A DNA stretch of 48,460 nt from Sphingobacteriales bacterium (GTDB taxonomy: Bacteria > Bacteroidota > Bacteroidia > Chitinophagales > Chitinophagaceae): NCBI GenBank assembly GCA_016185185.1, contig JACPOD010000048.1:1-48460 (forward strand). Reading direction: 5' to 3'. Under the pieces are notes generated by a model. It saw nothing but the letters and a program-made list of their open reading frames with translations, was not told where the DNA came from and did not search any database. Of this stretch, positions 34,584 through 40,869 are shown in pieces; position 1 is the stretch's first letter; each line of letters opens with the position of its first letter. A program made the translations under genes and the position numbers.

Positions 34584-34799
34584 TTAATGTTTCAGGAAAT
34601 CTTTTACGAGCTCTTCGCTGATACCGGTGAAGAGGCAGAATTCTTTGACGGTGACGAATTCGTTTCTTGATTTACCGCAAGCTTGTTTTATTTTTTGGAG
34701 CAGGCGGCGGCAGGTGCGGCTGCCACGTCCGGTGATGTTTTCTACATCTTTGGGGTATAGTACTACCCTTAATGGAATATGGTTGGTTGTGTGTTTCAT
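34584..34799 (-). CDS. Small helix-turn-helix/excisionase-like protein
   Basis: The 71-residue product reads MKHTTNHIPLRVVLYPKDVE, then NITGRGSRTCRRLLQKIKQA, then NEFVTVKEFCLFTGISEELV. The IPLRVVLYPKDVENITGRG...CRRLL pattern resembles small winged-helix DNA-binding proteins of the MerR/Xis type, and the second half (VTVKEFCLFTGI) looks like the partner helix pair. Very similar short proteins occur widely in Bacteroidota as uncharacterised genes. It faces the DUF5675 cassette on the opposite strand and could regulate it, but no recombinase is present. Confidence 0.7.
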   Translation of the reverse strand: MKHTTNHIPLRVVLYPKDVENITGRGSRTCRRLLQKIKQACGKSRNEFVTVKEFCLFTGISEELVKDFLKH

Positions 34800-34931
34800 T
34801 GGGTAACGACAAGGGTGGTTAACGATACTATTACATTACTAAAATAATAGTCGTTGAAGATATTGCTATTGATATATGTCAATTTTAGAAAGGCTAGATT
34901 AATAGTGACACACTTCAACCTTGCGGATCCT

Positions 34932-34963
34932 CAACTTTCTTTTGAACGCCCAAAAGAAAGTTG
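34932..34963. repeat. CAACTTTCTTTTG inverted repeat
   Basis: CAACTTTCTTTTG (34932-34944) and CAAAAGAAAGTTG (34951-34963) are perfect 13-base complements around a six-base loop (AACGCC), followed by CAAAGAAAAAGGCGCC. I recall this motif with its AAAGGCG tail as a widespread intergenic palindrome in several phyla. Confidence 0.85.
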
Positions 34964-34977
34964 CAAAGAAAAAGGCG

Positions 34978-35005
34978 CCACAATCGAAATACAACACGAT
35001 TGTGG
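34978..35005. repeat. CCACAATCG inverted repeat
   Basis: CCACAATCG (34978-34986) and CGATTGTGG (34997-35005) are perfect complements ten bases apart, directly after the CAACTTTCTTTTG palindrome. The two hairpins together look like one structured unit. Confidence 0.75.
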
Positions 35006-35091
35006 ACGGTTCCCTGATTAAGCAACATTGCTACTGTAGCTTCTGCCAGTGAACCCTGATACATAAGTGATGAATCAGAAAAGAATAAACG

Positions 35092-35658
35092 TTATAAACG
35101 TTTGCTGCGGATGCGGGAGAGGGTTTCTTCGGTAATGCTGAGATAGGAGGCCATGTATTTGGCGGGGACACGGAGAATAAGTTCGGGGAAATTTTTTAGC
35201 ATAGCAGTGTACCGCTCGGCTGCCAGTTTCATTCTTATAAAACTAATGCGCTGCTCACTCAGTAAATAGGATTTGATGCTCAATTGTCTTGTGATCTGGT
35301 TGAATTCGGAAAATGTGGTATAGATGTATTGCAACTCATCGTAACAGATATACCATACTGTTGAATCTTCGATGGCCTGAATATATTCGGTACTTTCTTT
35401 TTGCAAAAAGAAGCTGTTAGCGGATACTACGATATCCCCTTCTTTCAGAAATTTGGCGCAAACCTCTTCTTCGTCTTGTATATAATAGCAACGGAACAAT
35501 CCCTTTTTGATGAAATAGATGTGCCGGCTTACCTGGCCTGCCTGTAAGAGATACTCTTTTTTGTTTAGCATCTTTACTTTTAATTTTTCTGTTAAGTAGC
35601 GGACCAGGGCAGGGGATAATGGATAGATGGTATTTAATAATGAAAGGAGTTCTTTCAT
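35092..35658 (-). CDS. Crp/Fnr-type transcriptional regulator
   Basis: The 188-residue protein has an N-terminal cyclic-nucleotide-binding-type jelly roll (KKEYLLQAGQVSRHIYFIKK, GLFRCYYIQDEEEVCAKFLK, EGDIVVSANSFF) and a C-terminal winged helix of which AKYMASYLSITEETLSRIRS is the recognition helix. There are no Cys clusters for FNR-type iron-sulphur binding, and the cAMP-contact Arg/Ser pair is not conserved. It therefore probably belongs to the Bacteroidota Crp-like group that responds to unknown or no ligands. It is a single gene; the target is unknown. Confidence 0.88.
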   Translation of the reverse strand: MKELLSLLNTIYPLSPALVRYLTEKLKVKMLNKKEYLLQAGQVSRHIYFIKKGLFRCYYIQDEEEVCAKFLKEGDIVVSANSFFLQKESTEYIQAIEDSTVWYICYDELQYIYTTFSEFNQITRQLSIKSYLLSEQRISFIRMKLAAERYTAMLKNFPELILRVPAKYMASYLSITEETLSRIRSKRL

Positions 35659-35873
35659 TTTATAAAGATTGGAAGAGAAAGTTGATTTGGTTGAAAAGAT
35701 ATGTTTGAATTCAGGAGTATTAAATAGGAATTAGGGAGGAGTGAATTTGTGGAAGTTAAAAAGGCCGGAATTAGCAGATACTGTTTTGTGCTGACAAGAA
35801 AAATGGCGCCAGATAACAGAAATGTGCTGTTGTTACGTGGGACACGAACCAATAGAGACGTGCTTAATCTAAT

Positions 35874-36257
35874 TTATATTATACCGTAGAGATTAATTTC
35901 GAGGGTCGTATTTGTAAGGAGGTAAAATGCGTTTTGCAATTCATGGATACAGAAAATTATTTTTCCCTGGCCTTTATAATGTAATTGCCATGGCCCACCC
36001 TGTACTTTAAAAATTACAAAACCAACCATTTCCTGATGATACCAATAATTATCCGACGAAGCTTTAAAGCCAGAAACAGATAAGTTATGCTCGTTTATTT
36101 TAATGCCTTCCAATTCTGAAAGCGGATGAAAGGATATTCTTTTGTTGTAGTCAATCAATTCGAGATAAACCCCTTTGCTTTTTACTATTTTGTATTGATT
36201 TTGTTGCCTATCAAGCAACCAGTTAAATATTTCTATATCGTGCTGTTTCAAAACCAT
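35874..36257 (-). CDS. Uncharacterised 127-residue protein
   Basis: I do not recognise this protein. It begins MVLKQHDIEIFNWLLDRQQN with two short helices, then a mostly beta C-terminal part (NLSVSGFKASSDNYWYHQEM, VGFVIFKVQGGPWQLHYKGQ, GKIIFCIHELQNAFYLLTNT). There is no signal peptide or transmembrane segment. It lies next to an IS5-type relic and may be part of the same disturbed region. Coding quality looks real, with sensible hydrophobic patterning. Confidence 0.55.
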   Translation of the reverse strand: MVLKQHDIEIFNWLLDRQQNQYKIVKSKGVYLELIDYNKRISFHPLSELEGIKINEHNLSVSGFKASSDNYWYHQEMVGFVIFKVQGGPWQLHYKGQGKIIFCIHELQNAFYLLTNTTLEINLYGII

Positions 36258-36295
36258 ATTATACCGCTTTTAAAGTTTCGATTTCCAAAAGCTTA

Positions 36296-36630
36296 TTAAT
36301 TCTTTACAAGTTGGTACAGGAAGCCTGCTATTAAATGATAGTAAATGGTGCATCTTGTCTATTGCCGTTTGGTGGTTAATGCAATCAAAATGAAGGAAAA
36401 GGTTGAAAAGCCAAATGATACCATGAACTTCCAATTCATTTGCTATACAGAAATCAGGGAAGGCCACACTTTTTTAACACGGTTTTTTTTGTGCGGCGCT
36501 ATCATTTTTATTTTTCCCTTTCGCAAATTTTTATCTAATGGGTCGCTGTCATAAGCCATGTCTCCAATCAACCGTTTAGGTTTTGTTTTTGTAAAGCACT
36601 TTGATAATGAAAGAACTAATTTTACACTTA
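36296..36630 (-). pseudogene. IS5-type transposase relic (3' part)
   Basis: Minus-strand translation from about 36610 gives KCFTKTKPKRLIGDMAYDSD, then PLDKNLRKGKIKMIAPHKKN and RVKK. That is the DDE region of IS5/IS427-type transposases (the second Asp in GDxAYDSD, and the MIAPHRKNR block). Beyond it the sequence breaks into NWKFMVSFGFSTFSFILIAL and IYYHLIAGFLYQLVKN in shifted frames with stops; these correspond in position to the family's RRWKVERxFgWLxNFRRL and AxFxLAcIxIxL blocks but are degenerate. The N-terminal half is missing. Confidence 0.7.
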
Positions 36631-36667
36631 TTCACACTTTTGAGATAAGCTGTAATATATAAGTAAC

Positions 36668-36982
36668 ATGAAACCATCCCGCATTCATAACCTCGATAAT
36701 TTAGAAAAAGAAATTTACCGCCTGAAGTTGCACAGTAAAAAGCTGGAAGATAAAATGGACGATAATTTTAATTATCTCAAAGAAAATTATAGCCGAATGG
36801 CCAGAAACAGTTTTTTTGGGAAAAAAGAAGGCGTAAAAGATACACTGGGAGCTGGAATATCAGGCGCCTTTTTTAGAAACGAAAAGCTTCAGCAAGCTAT
36901 TGATAAAATTGTTACTCATTTGGTTGAAAAAGCCACTGATGGGCTGGACACTTTATTAGATAAACTTTTTAAAAGGGAATAA
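36668..36982 (+). CDS. Uncharacterised coiled-coil protein
   Basis: The 104-residue product is highly charged. Residues 8-45 form a predicted coiled coil (LDNLEKEIYRLKLHSKKLED), followed by a Gly-containing middle (GVKDTLGAGISGAFFRNEKL) and an amphipathic C-terminal helix (IDKIVTHLVEKATDGLDTLL). There is no export signal. Proteins of this shape precede a short DUF4834-like gene in relatives, as I recall. The function is unknown. Confidence 0.7.
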   Translation: MKPSRIHNLDNLEKEIYRLKLHSKKLEDKMDDNFNYLKENYSRMARNSFFGKKEGVKDTLGAGISGAFFRNEKLQQAIDKIVTHLVEKATDGLDTLLDKLFKRE

Positions 36983-37038
36983 TTTACCATTTACCGATTT
37001 TAACACCTGTGCTTTTTGTTTATTAATAGCTTTGTTTT

Positions 37039-37266
37039 ATGAAACTTGTTTTATTGATTATTGGCGTTTATATTTTATACCGGTTCGTTTTTGGTTTTGT
37101 ATTCCCCGTAATTTCTGCCACAAAGCAAATGAAAAGGAAGATGCAGGAGTTCCATCAACAACAGGAAGGTGTATTTAGTAAGCATACAACAAATACTGCA
37201 TCCACTGCAAATAAAAACTATAGAGCCCCATCAGATGATTATTTAGAATTTGAAGAAGTAAAATAA
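37039..37266 (+). CDS. Small membrane protein, DUF4834-like
   Basis: The 75-residue protein has a single N-terminal transmembrane helix (LVLLIIGVYILYRFVFGFVF), a basic/Gln-rich linker (KQMKRKMQEFHQQQEGVF) and an acidic ending DDYLEFEEVK. The ending and layout match DUF4834-type proteins of Bacteroidota. It lies 56 bases after the coiled-coil gene and just before a tRNA. The function is unknown. Confidence 0.65.
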   Translation: MKLVLLIIGVYILYRFVFGFVFPVISATKQMKRKMQEFHQQQEGVFSKHTTNTASTANKNYRAPSDDYLEFEEVK

Positions 37267-37304
37267 TCTCTTTAAAATAAAGCGCTGTACTTCATTGATT
37301 TTTT

Positions 37305-37312
37305 TATCTTTG
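37305..37312 (+). promoter_or_regulatory. -7 promoter element of tRNA gene
   Basis: TATCTTTG matches TAnnTTTG exactly, 19 bases before the tRNA 5' end. No clear -33 TTTG is seen at 18-20 bases. Confidence 0.5.
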
Positions 37313-37330
37313 CGGCTCGCCAATAAGGCA

Positions 37331-37404
37331 GGACCCTTAGCTCAGACGGTTAGAGCATCTGACTCATAATCAGAGGGTCGCTGGTTCGATCCCAGCAGGG
37401 TCCA
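37331..37404 (+). tRNA. tRNA with CAU anticodon, probably tRNA-Ile2
   Basis: The 74-base gene has acceptor arms GGACCCT/AGGGTCC, a D arm with AGCTCAGACGGTTAGAGC, anticodon stem-loop CTGACTCATAATCAG, and TTCGATC in the T loop; the CCA end is not encoded. The anticodon CAU could mean Met or Ile2. GGxCCCTTAGCTCAG, GACTCATAATC and GGTCGCTGGTTC closely resemble bacterial tRNA-Ile2 (lysidine-modified, reading AUA) rather than elongator Met. Confidence 0.93.
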
Positions 37405-37413
37405 CTCATCTGC

Positions 37414-37440
37414 GCCTGTAGTGGTTACTACAGGCATTTT
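37414..37440 (+). terminator. Terminator after tRNA
   Basis: GCCTGTAGT (37414-37422) and ACTACAGGC (37427-37435) form a perfect stem with a four-base loop, followed by ATTTT. Confidence 0.85.
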
Positions 37441-37505
37441 AATGTAAGTAGCTTTAACCTTTCATTAACCGGGTTGCCGCTACTTTTGTCAATCATTCTA
37501 ATTGT

Positions 37506-38225
37506 ATGAAGAAAATTATTTTAAGTCTTGTTTTGATCGCCGGTTTTTTAATAACAAATGCCCAGGAATCTCCTGCTCCTAAAAAGAAAAAAGACTGGAG
37601 CAAAGTGGACTTATCCTCAAAAGATCATTTAATGATTCAGTTTGGAAGTTACTCCTGGTTAAAAAAACCCGACAGCTTAAATACTGGAGGCTTTTCAAAG
37701 AGCTTTAATATGTATTTCATGTTTGATTACCCCTTTAAAACAAGTCCAAAGTTTAGTGTAGGGCTTGGCGTTGGCATTGGCTCAGATAATTTGTTTTTCA
37801 AAAAAACCAATATTGATTTAAAAAAAGCAGATCGTCTTTATTTCAATAAAGACAGTGTGACCAGTTATAAAAAATATAAACTTGTAAACGCCTTTCTGGA
37901 AGTTCCGGTTGAATTGCGATATACAGCTGATCCTGAAAACAACAGCAAGAGTTTTAAAGCAGCCCTTGGTTTAACGATTGGTACAATGATAAATGCACAT
38001 ACCAAAGCAAAAGTAACAAGAGACGCAAATAATGAAGGTGGTTATTCCATAAAAGTTAACGACAGAGTTCACTTTAATAATCTAAGGCTGGCAACAACTG
38101 CAAGAGTAGGGTATGGAATATTTTCTTTGTTTGGTTCCTACCAGCTAAATCAATTAATTAAAGATGGTTCAGGTCCAGTAGATGTACGCCCTCTTTCAAT
38201 TGGATTAACCATTAGCGGATTATAG
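37506..38225 (+). CDS. Outer-membrane beta-barrel protein
   Basis: The 239-residue protein has a signal peptide (MKKIILSLVLIAGFLITNAQ), a Pro/Lys linker (ESPAPKKKKDW) and then beta-strand hairpins: HLMIQFGSYSWLKKPDSLNT, SFNMYFMFDYPFKTSPKFSV, GLGVGIGSDNLFFKKTNIDL, LVNAFLEVPVELRYTADPEN and LRLATTARVGYGIFSLFGSY. This is the PorT/outer-membrane-protein beta-barrel type of Bacteroidota, probably an eight-strand barrel. A TACTTTTG element (37491-37498) lies only eight bases before the ATG, so the transcript may be almost leaderless. A terminator follows. Confidence 0.85.
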   Translation: MKKIILSLVLIAGFLITNAQESPAPKKKKDWSKVDLSSKDHLMIQFGSYSWLKKPDSLNTGGFSKSFNMYFMFDYPFKTSPKFSVGLGVGIGSDNLFFKKTNIDLKKADRLYFNKDSVTSYKKYKLVNAFLEVPVELRYTADPENNSKSFKAALGLTIGTMINAHTKAKVTRDANNEGGYSIKVNDRVHFNNLRLATTARVGYGIFSLFGSYQLNQLIKDGSGPVDVRPLSIGLTISGL

Positions 38226-38248
38226 TTTTTGTAACTTATATTTATGAT

Positions 38249-38276
38249 AGTCCTGCCAATGGCAGGACTTTTCTTT
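38249..38276 (+). terminator. Terminator after outer-membrane protein gene
   Basis: AGTCCTGCC (38249-38257) and GGCAGGACT (38261-38269), with an AAT loop, followed by TTTC and T-run. Confidence 0.92.
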
Positions 38277-38286
38277 TTATAAGAAG

Positions 38287-38294
38287 TACCTTTG
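38287..38294 (+). promoter_or_regulatory. -7 promoter element of hflX
   Basis: TACCTTTG matches TAnnTTTG exactly and lies 18 bases before the TTG start of hflX, downstream of a terminator. Confidence 0.5.
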
Positions 38295-38311
38295 TTTTTA
38301 AAAAGAATAGA

Positions 38312-39502
38312 TTGTTAGACAAGAAAAATAAAATAGAAAAAGAAGAAAGGGCTGTATTAGTTGGTTTAATTTATAATAATCAAACAGAACCTCAGCTGCA
38401 GGAATACCTGGATGAATTAGCCTTTCTGGCAGAAACCGCCGGGGCGGTAGCCGTTAAAAAGTTTGTTCAAAAGTTGCCACATCCTGATAGTAAAACTTTT
38501 GTTGGAAAAGGGAAATTGGAAGAAATAAAACAATTTATACAGGGCAGAAATATTGGGCTTGTGATTTTTGATGATGAATTAACCGGATCTCAAATCAGCA
38601 ATATTGAAAAAGCCATTGAGGTTAAAACCATTGACCGTTCAGATTTAATTCTTGACATATTTGCAAACAGAGCAAAAACAGCTCAGGCAAAAGCACAAGT
38701 AGAGCTTGCACAATATCAATATCTTTTACCAAGGCTTAAGGGAATGTGGAAACACCTTGAGCGACTGGGCGGCGGAATTGGTACAAGGGGTCCCGGTGAA
38801 ACAGAAATAGAAACAGACAGGCGTATAGTGAAGGATAAAATCTCTCTTTTGAGAAAACGATTAACTGAAATTGATAAGCAATCTTTCACTCAACGAAAAG
38901 ACAGGGGTGAGTTTATTCGAGTGGCTTTGGTTGGTTATACCAATGTGGGCAAATCCACTATTATGAATTTACTAAGCAAGAGCAGCGTATTTGCCGAAAA
39001 CAAACTTTTTGCAACACTTGATACTACTACCAGGAAGGTGGTTTTTGAAACCACCCCTTTTTTATTAAGCGATACTGTAGGTTTTATTCGAAAACTTCCC
39101 CACCACCTTGTAGAAAGTTTTAAAAGTACGCTGGATGAAGTAAGGGAAAGTGATATTCTTATGCATGTCGTTGATATTTCACATCAGCAATATGAAGAAC
39201 AAATTGCTGTTGTTAATAATACACTACAGGAATTGGGGGCTGCAGAAAAACCGGTTATTACCATTTTCAACAAAATGGACCTCTATGAAAAAAATACTTT
39301 TGACCAATGGCTTGAGGAAGATGTTAAAAATCAAATTTTATCGGATTTAAAACAACGGTGGGAAAGAGAAACTAATGGTAATTGTGTTTTTATTTCTGCT
39401 ATCGAAAAGAAAAACATTGATGAATTAAGAATAACTATTCTTAATAAAGTTAAAGAGCTTTATCAAATTCGCTATCCATATAAATCAGAATATTTTTATT
39501 AA
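38312..39502 (+). CDS. hflX: GTPase HflX
   Basis: The 396-residue GTPase binds the 50S subunit and can split stalled or heat-damaged ribosomes. The N-terminal HflX domain shows ERAVLVGLIY, the glycine-rich KTFVGKGKLEEIKQFI and VIFDDELTGSQISNIEKAI. The linker helix region has GPGETEIETDRR. The G domain has G1 GYTNVGKST, G2 ATLDTTTRKV, G3 DTVGFI, G4 NKMD and G5 SAIEKKN. The start is TTG at 38312; there is no ATG in the expected place. It overlaps the Rieske gene by one base (TAATG). Confidence 0.96.
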   Translation: MLDKKNKIEKEERAVLVGLIYNNQTEPQLQEYLDELAFLAETAGAVAVKKFVQKLPHPDSKTFVGKGKLEEIKQFIQGRNIGLVIFDDELTGSQISNIEKAIEVKTIDRSDLILDIFANRAKTAQAKAQVELAQYQYLLPRLKGMWKHLERLGGGIGTRGPGETEIETDRRIVKDKISLLRKRLTEIDKQSFTQRKDRGEFIRVALVGYTNVGKSTIMNLLSKSSVFAENKLFATLDTTTRKVVFETTPFLLSDTVGFIRKLPHHLVESFKSTLDEVRESDILMHVVDISHQQYEEQIAVVNNTLQELGAAEKPVITIFNKMDLYEKNTFDQWLEEDVKNQILSDLKQRWERETNGNCVFISAIEKKNIDELRITILNKVKELYQIRYPYKSEYFY

Positions 39503-39855
39503 TGACCGAAGCAAAATATAATTGGTATAAACTGGCAGATAATATTAATGAGCTTTTTTTAAATGAAAATAAATTAATGGAAGTTGAGGTTGGTGGAAAA
39601 AAAATTTGTCTCGTAAAAAAGGATGATGCAGTTTTTGCCTGTGTACACAAATGCCCTCATGCTGGCGGACATATGGCTAATGGTTTTTTAGACGTACATG
39701 GTAATATTGTTTGCCCCCTTCATCGTTATCGTTTTAATGTTGAAACCGGAAGAAATACCAGAGGAGAGGGTTATTTTCTTAAAACATATAACATTCAAAA
39801 CCGGGAGGATGGCATTTATATCGGATTTGAAAAAAGCAGAGGATTATTTAGTTAA
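39502..39855 (+). CDS. Rieske [2Fe-2S] domain protein
   Basis: The 117-residue soluble protein consists of one Rieske fold with both ligand pairs, CPH in VHKCPHAGGHMANG and CPLH in GNIVCPLHRYRFNVETG. It has the typical NirD/ferredoxin-like small-Rieske pattern, without signal peptide or membrane anchor, so it is probably a cytoplasmic ferredoxin component. Translationally coupled to hflX by TAATG. The electron partner is unknown. Confidence 0.9.
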   Translation: MTEAKYNWYKLADNINELFLNENKLMEVEVGGKKICLVKKDDAVFACVHKCPHAGGHMANGFLDVHGNIVCPLHRYRFNVETGRNTRGEGYFLKTYNIQNREDGIYIGFEKSRGLFS

Positions 39856-39885
39856 GTATAGAATCTTATTATTTGCTGTGAATAG

Positions 39886-39915
39886 TTTGTTGAAAATGAT
39901 TTTTCCCTATTTTTG
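39886..39915 (+). promoter_or_regulatory. Promoter of tRNA-Asn
   Basis: TTTG at 39886-39889 and TATTTTTG at 39908-39915, 18 bases apart, match the Bacteroidota -33/-7 consensus TTTG-N19-TAnnTTTG almost exactly. Transcription would begin near 39922, 20 bases before the tRNA. Confidence 0.75.
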
Positions 39916-39941
39916 CAACCCCATCCATAAAATGGGTACAC

Positions 39942-40015
39942 TCCTCAGTAGCTCAGTTGGTTAGAGCATCTGACTGTTAATCAGAGGGTCACTGGTTCAA
40001 GTCCAGTCTGAGGAG
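39942..40015 (+). tRNA. tRNA-Asn (GTT anticodon)
   Basis: The 74-base gene has acceptor TCCTCAG/CTGAGGA, a D arm with GCTCAGTTGGTTAGAGC, anticodon stem-loop CTGACTGTTAATCAG and T loop TTCAAGT. GTT decodes Asn, and the discriminator is G, as usual for tRNA-Asn. CCA is not encoded. Confidence 0.97.
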
Positions 40016-40016
40016 C

Positions 40017-40045
40017 AACCCCCGGTAATATCGGGGGTTTTATTT
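40017..40045 (+). terminator. Terminator after tRNA-Asn
   Basis: AACCCCCG and CGGGGGTT form a perfect eight-base stem around GTAATAT, followed by TTATTTT. Confidence 0.92.
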
Positions 40046-40224
40046 TAAACCCTAGTATTACTTCTAATCTTCCTTATTTCTTTTTGCTTCTCATGTAATT
40101 GTTTTAATAAAAACACATTACTGGCAAAAAATTTGCAGCAAATAGGCAAAGATTTTATTTAAAAATCTGCTTACCATTTCCCTCTATAAGTAGCCGGGTT
40201 ATAAAAAATTAAACACCAGAAACC

Positions 40225-40863
40225 ATGGAAAAAATAACCATTTTAATTGCAGATGACCACAAATTAATAAGAGAAACCTGGAGTTTTATTCTTAATAGCG
40301 ATAGTCGTTTTATTGTTGCAGACCAGTGTGCTAGCGGGGAAGAAGCAGTTAGGTTGTGTAAAGAAAAAAGACCCGATGTTGTTCTCATGGACATTAATAT
40401 GTCAGAAATGAACGGAATTGATGCAACTGAGCAAATTCGTAAACATTCCCCTCTTTCAAAAATTATTGCGGTTTCTATGCACAATCAGCCTGCATATGTT
40501 AAAAAAATGATGAGGCTTGGCGCCATGGGGTATATTACTAAAAACTCACCCGTGGAAGAGTTGGTTAATGCAATTATTCAGGTTTATGGAGGCAATAAAT
40601 ATATCTGTGAGGAAATGAAAGTTATATTATCTGACCAGGCACTTGTTGAAAACGAAAAACAAGGATTAAATTCTTTATCGGAAAGAGAAATAGAAATTGT
40701 TGGGCATATTAAAAACGGGCTTTCTTCAAAAGAAATTTCGGGAAAACTGGATATCTCATTAAAAACCGTTGAAGTACATCGCCATAATATACTTAAGAAG
40801 TTAAATTTAAAAAACAGCGCTTCTCTTGTTAATTTGGTTAATACTTCCGGTTTAGGTTTGTAA
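40225..40863 (+). CDS. LuxR/NarL-type response regulator
   Basis: The 212-residue protein has a receiver domain with the acidic pocket in LIADDHKLIRE, the phosphoacceptor Asp in VVLMDINMSEMNG (about residue 55), a Ser in IIAVSMHNQPAYV in the Thr/Ser position and Lys in YITKNSPVEEL. The C-terminal LuxR-type helix-turn-helix is LSEREIEIVGHIKNGLSSKE followed by ISLKTVEVHRHNILKKLNLK. No sensor kinase is adjacent, so it is an orphan. It converges on mnmG with a six-base gap and no terminator between. Confidence 0.95.
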   Translation: MEKITILIADDHKLIRETWSFILNSDSRFIVADQCASGEEAVRLCKEKRPDVVLMDINMSEMNGIDATEQIRKHSPLSKIIAVSMHNQPAYVKKMMRLGAMGYITKNSPVEELVNAIIQVYGGNKYICEEMKVILSDQALVENEKQGLNSLSEREIEIVGHIKNGLSSKEISGKLDISLKTVEVHRHNILKKLNLKNSASLVNLVNTSGLGL

Positions 40864-40869
40864 CAAAAA

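Noticed and set aside
34800-35091. CRISPR array
   Set aside because: The repeats are palindromes of different sequence without regular spacers, and no cas gene is near.
35655-35852. 65-codon minus-strand frame upstream of the Crp gene
   Set aside because: The composition is random-like with no motif. It overlaps the Crp start and reads like AT-rich spacer.
36345-36554. 69-codon plus-strand frame
   Set aside because: It is antisense to the IS5-type relic and has no coding character.
32516-37300. Complete prophage or integrative element
   Set aside because: No integrase, terminase, portal, capsid or direct-repeat att pair could be found. Only a small cassette, a tiny HTH gene and an IS relic are present.
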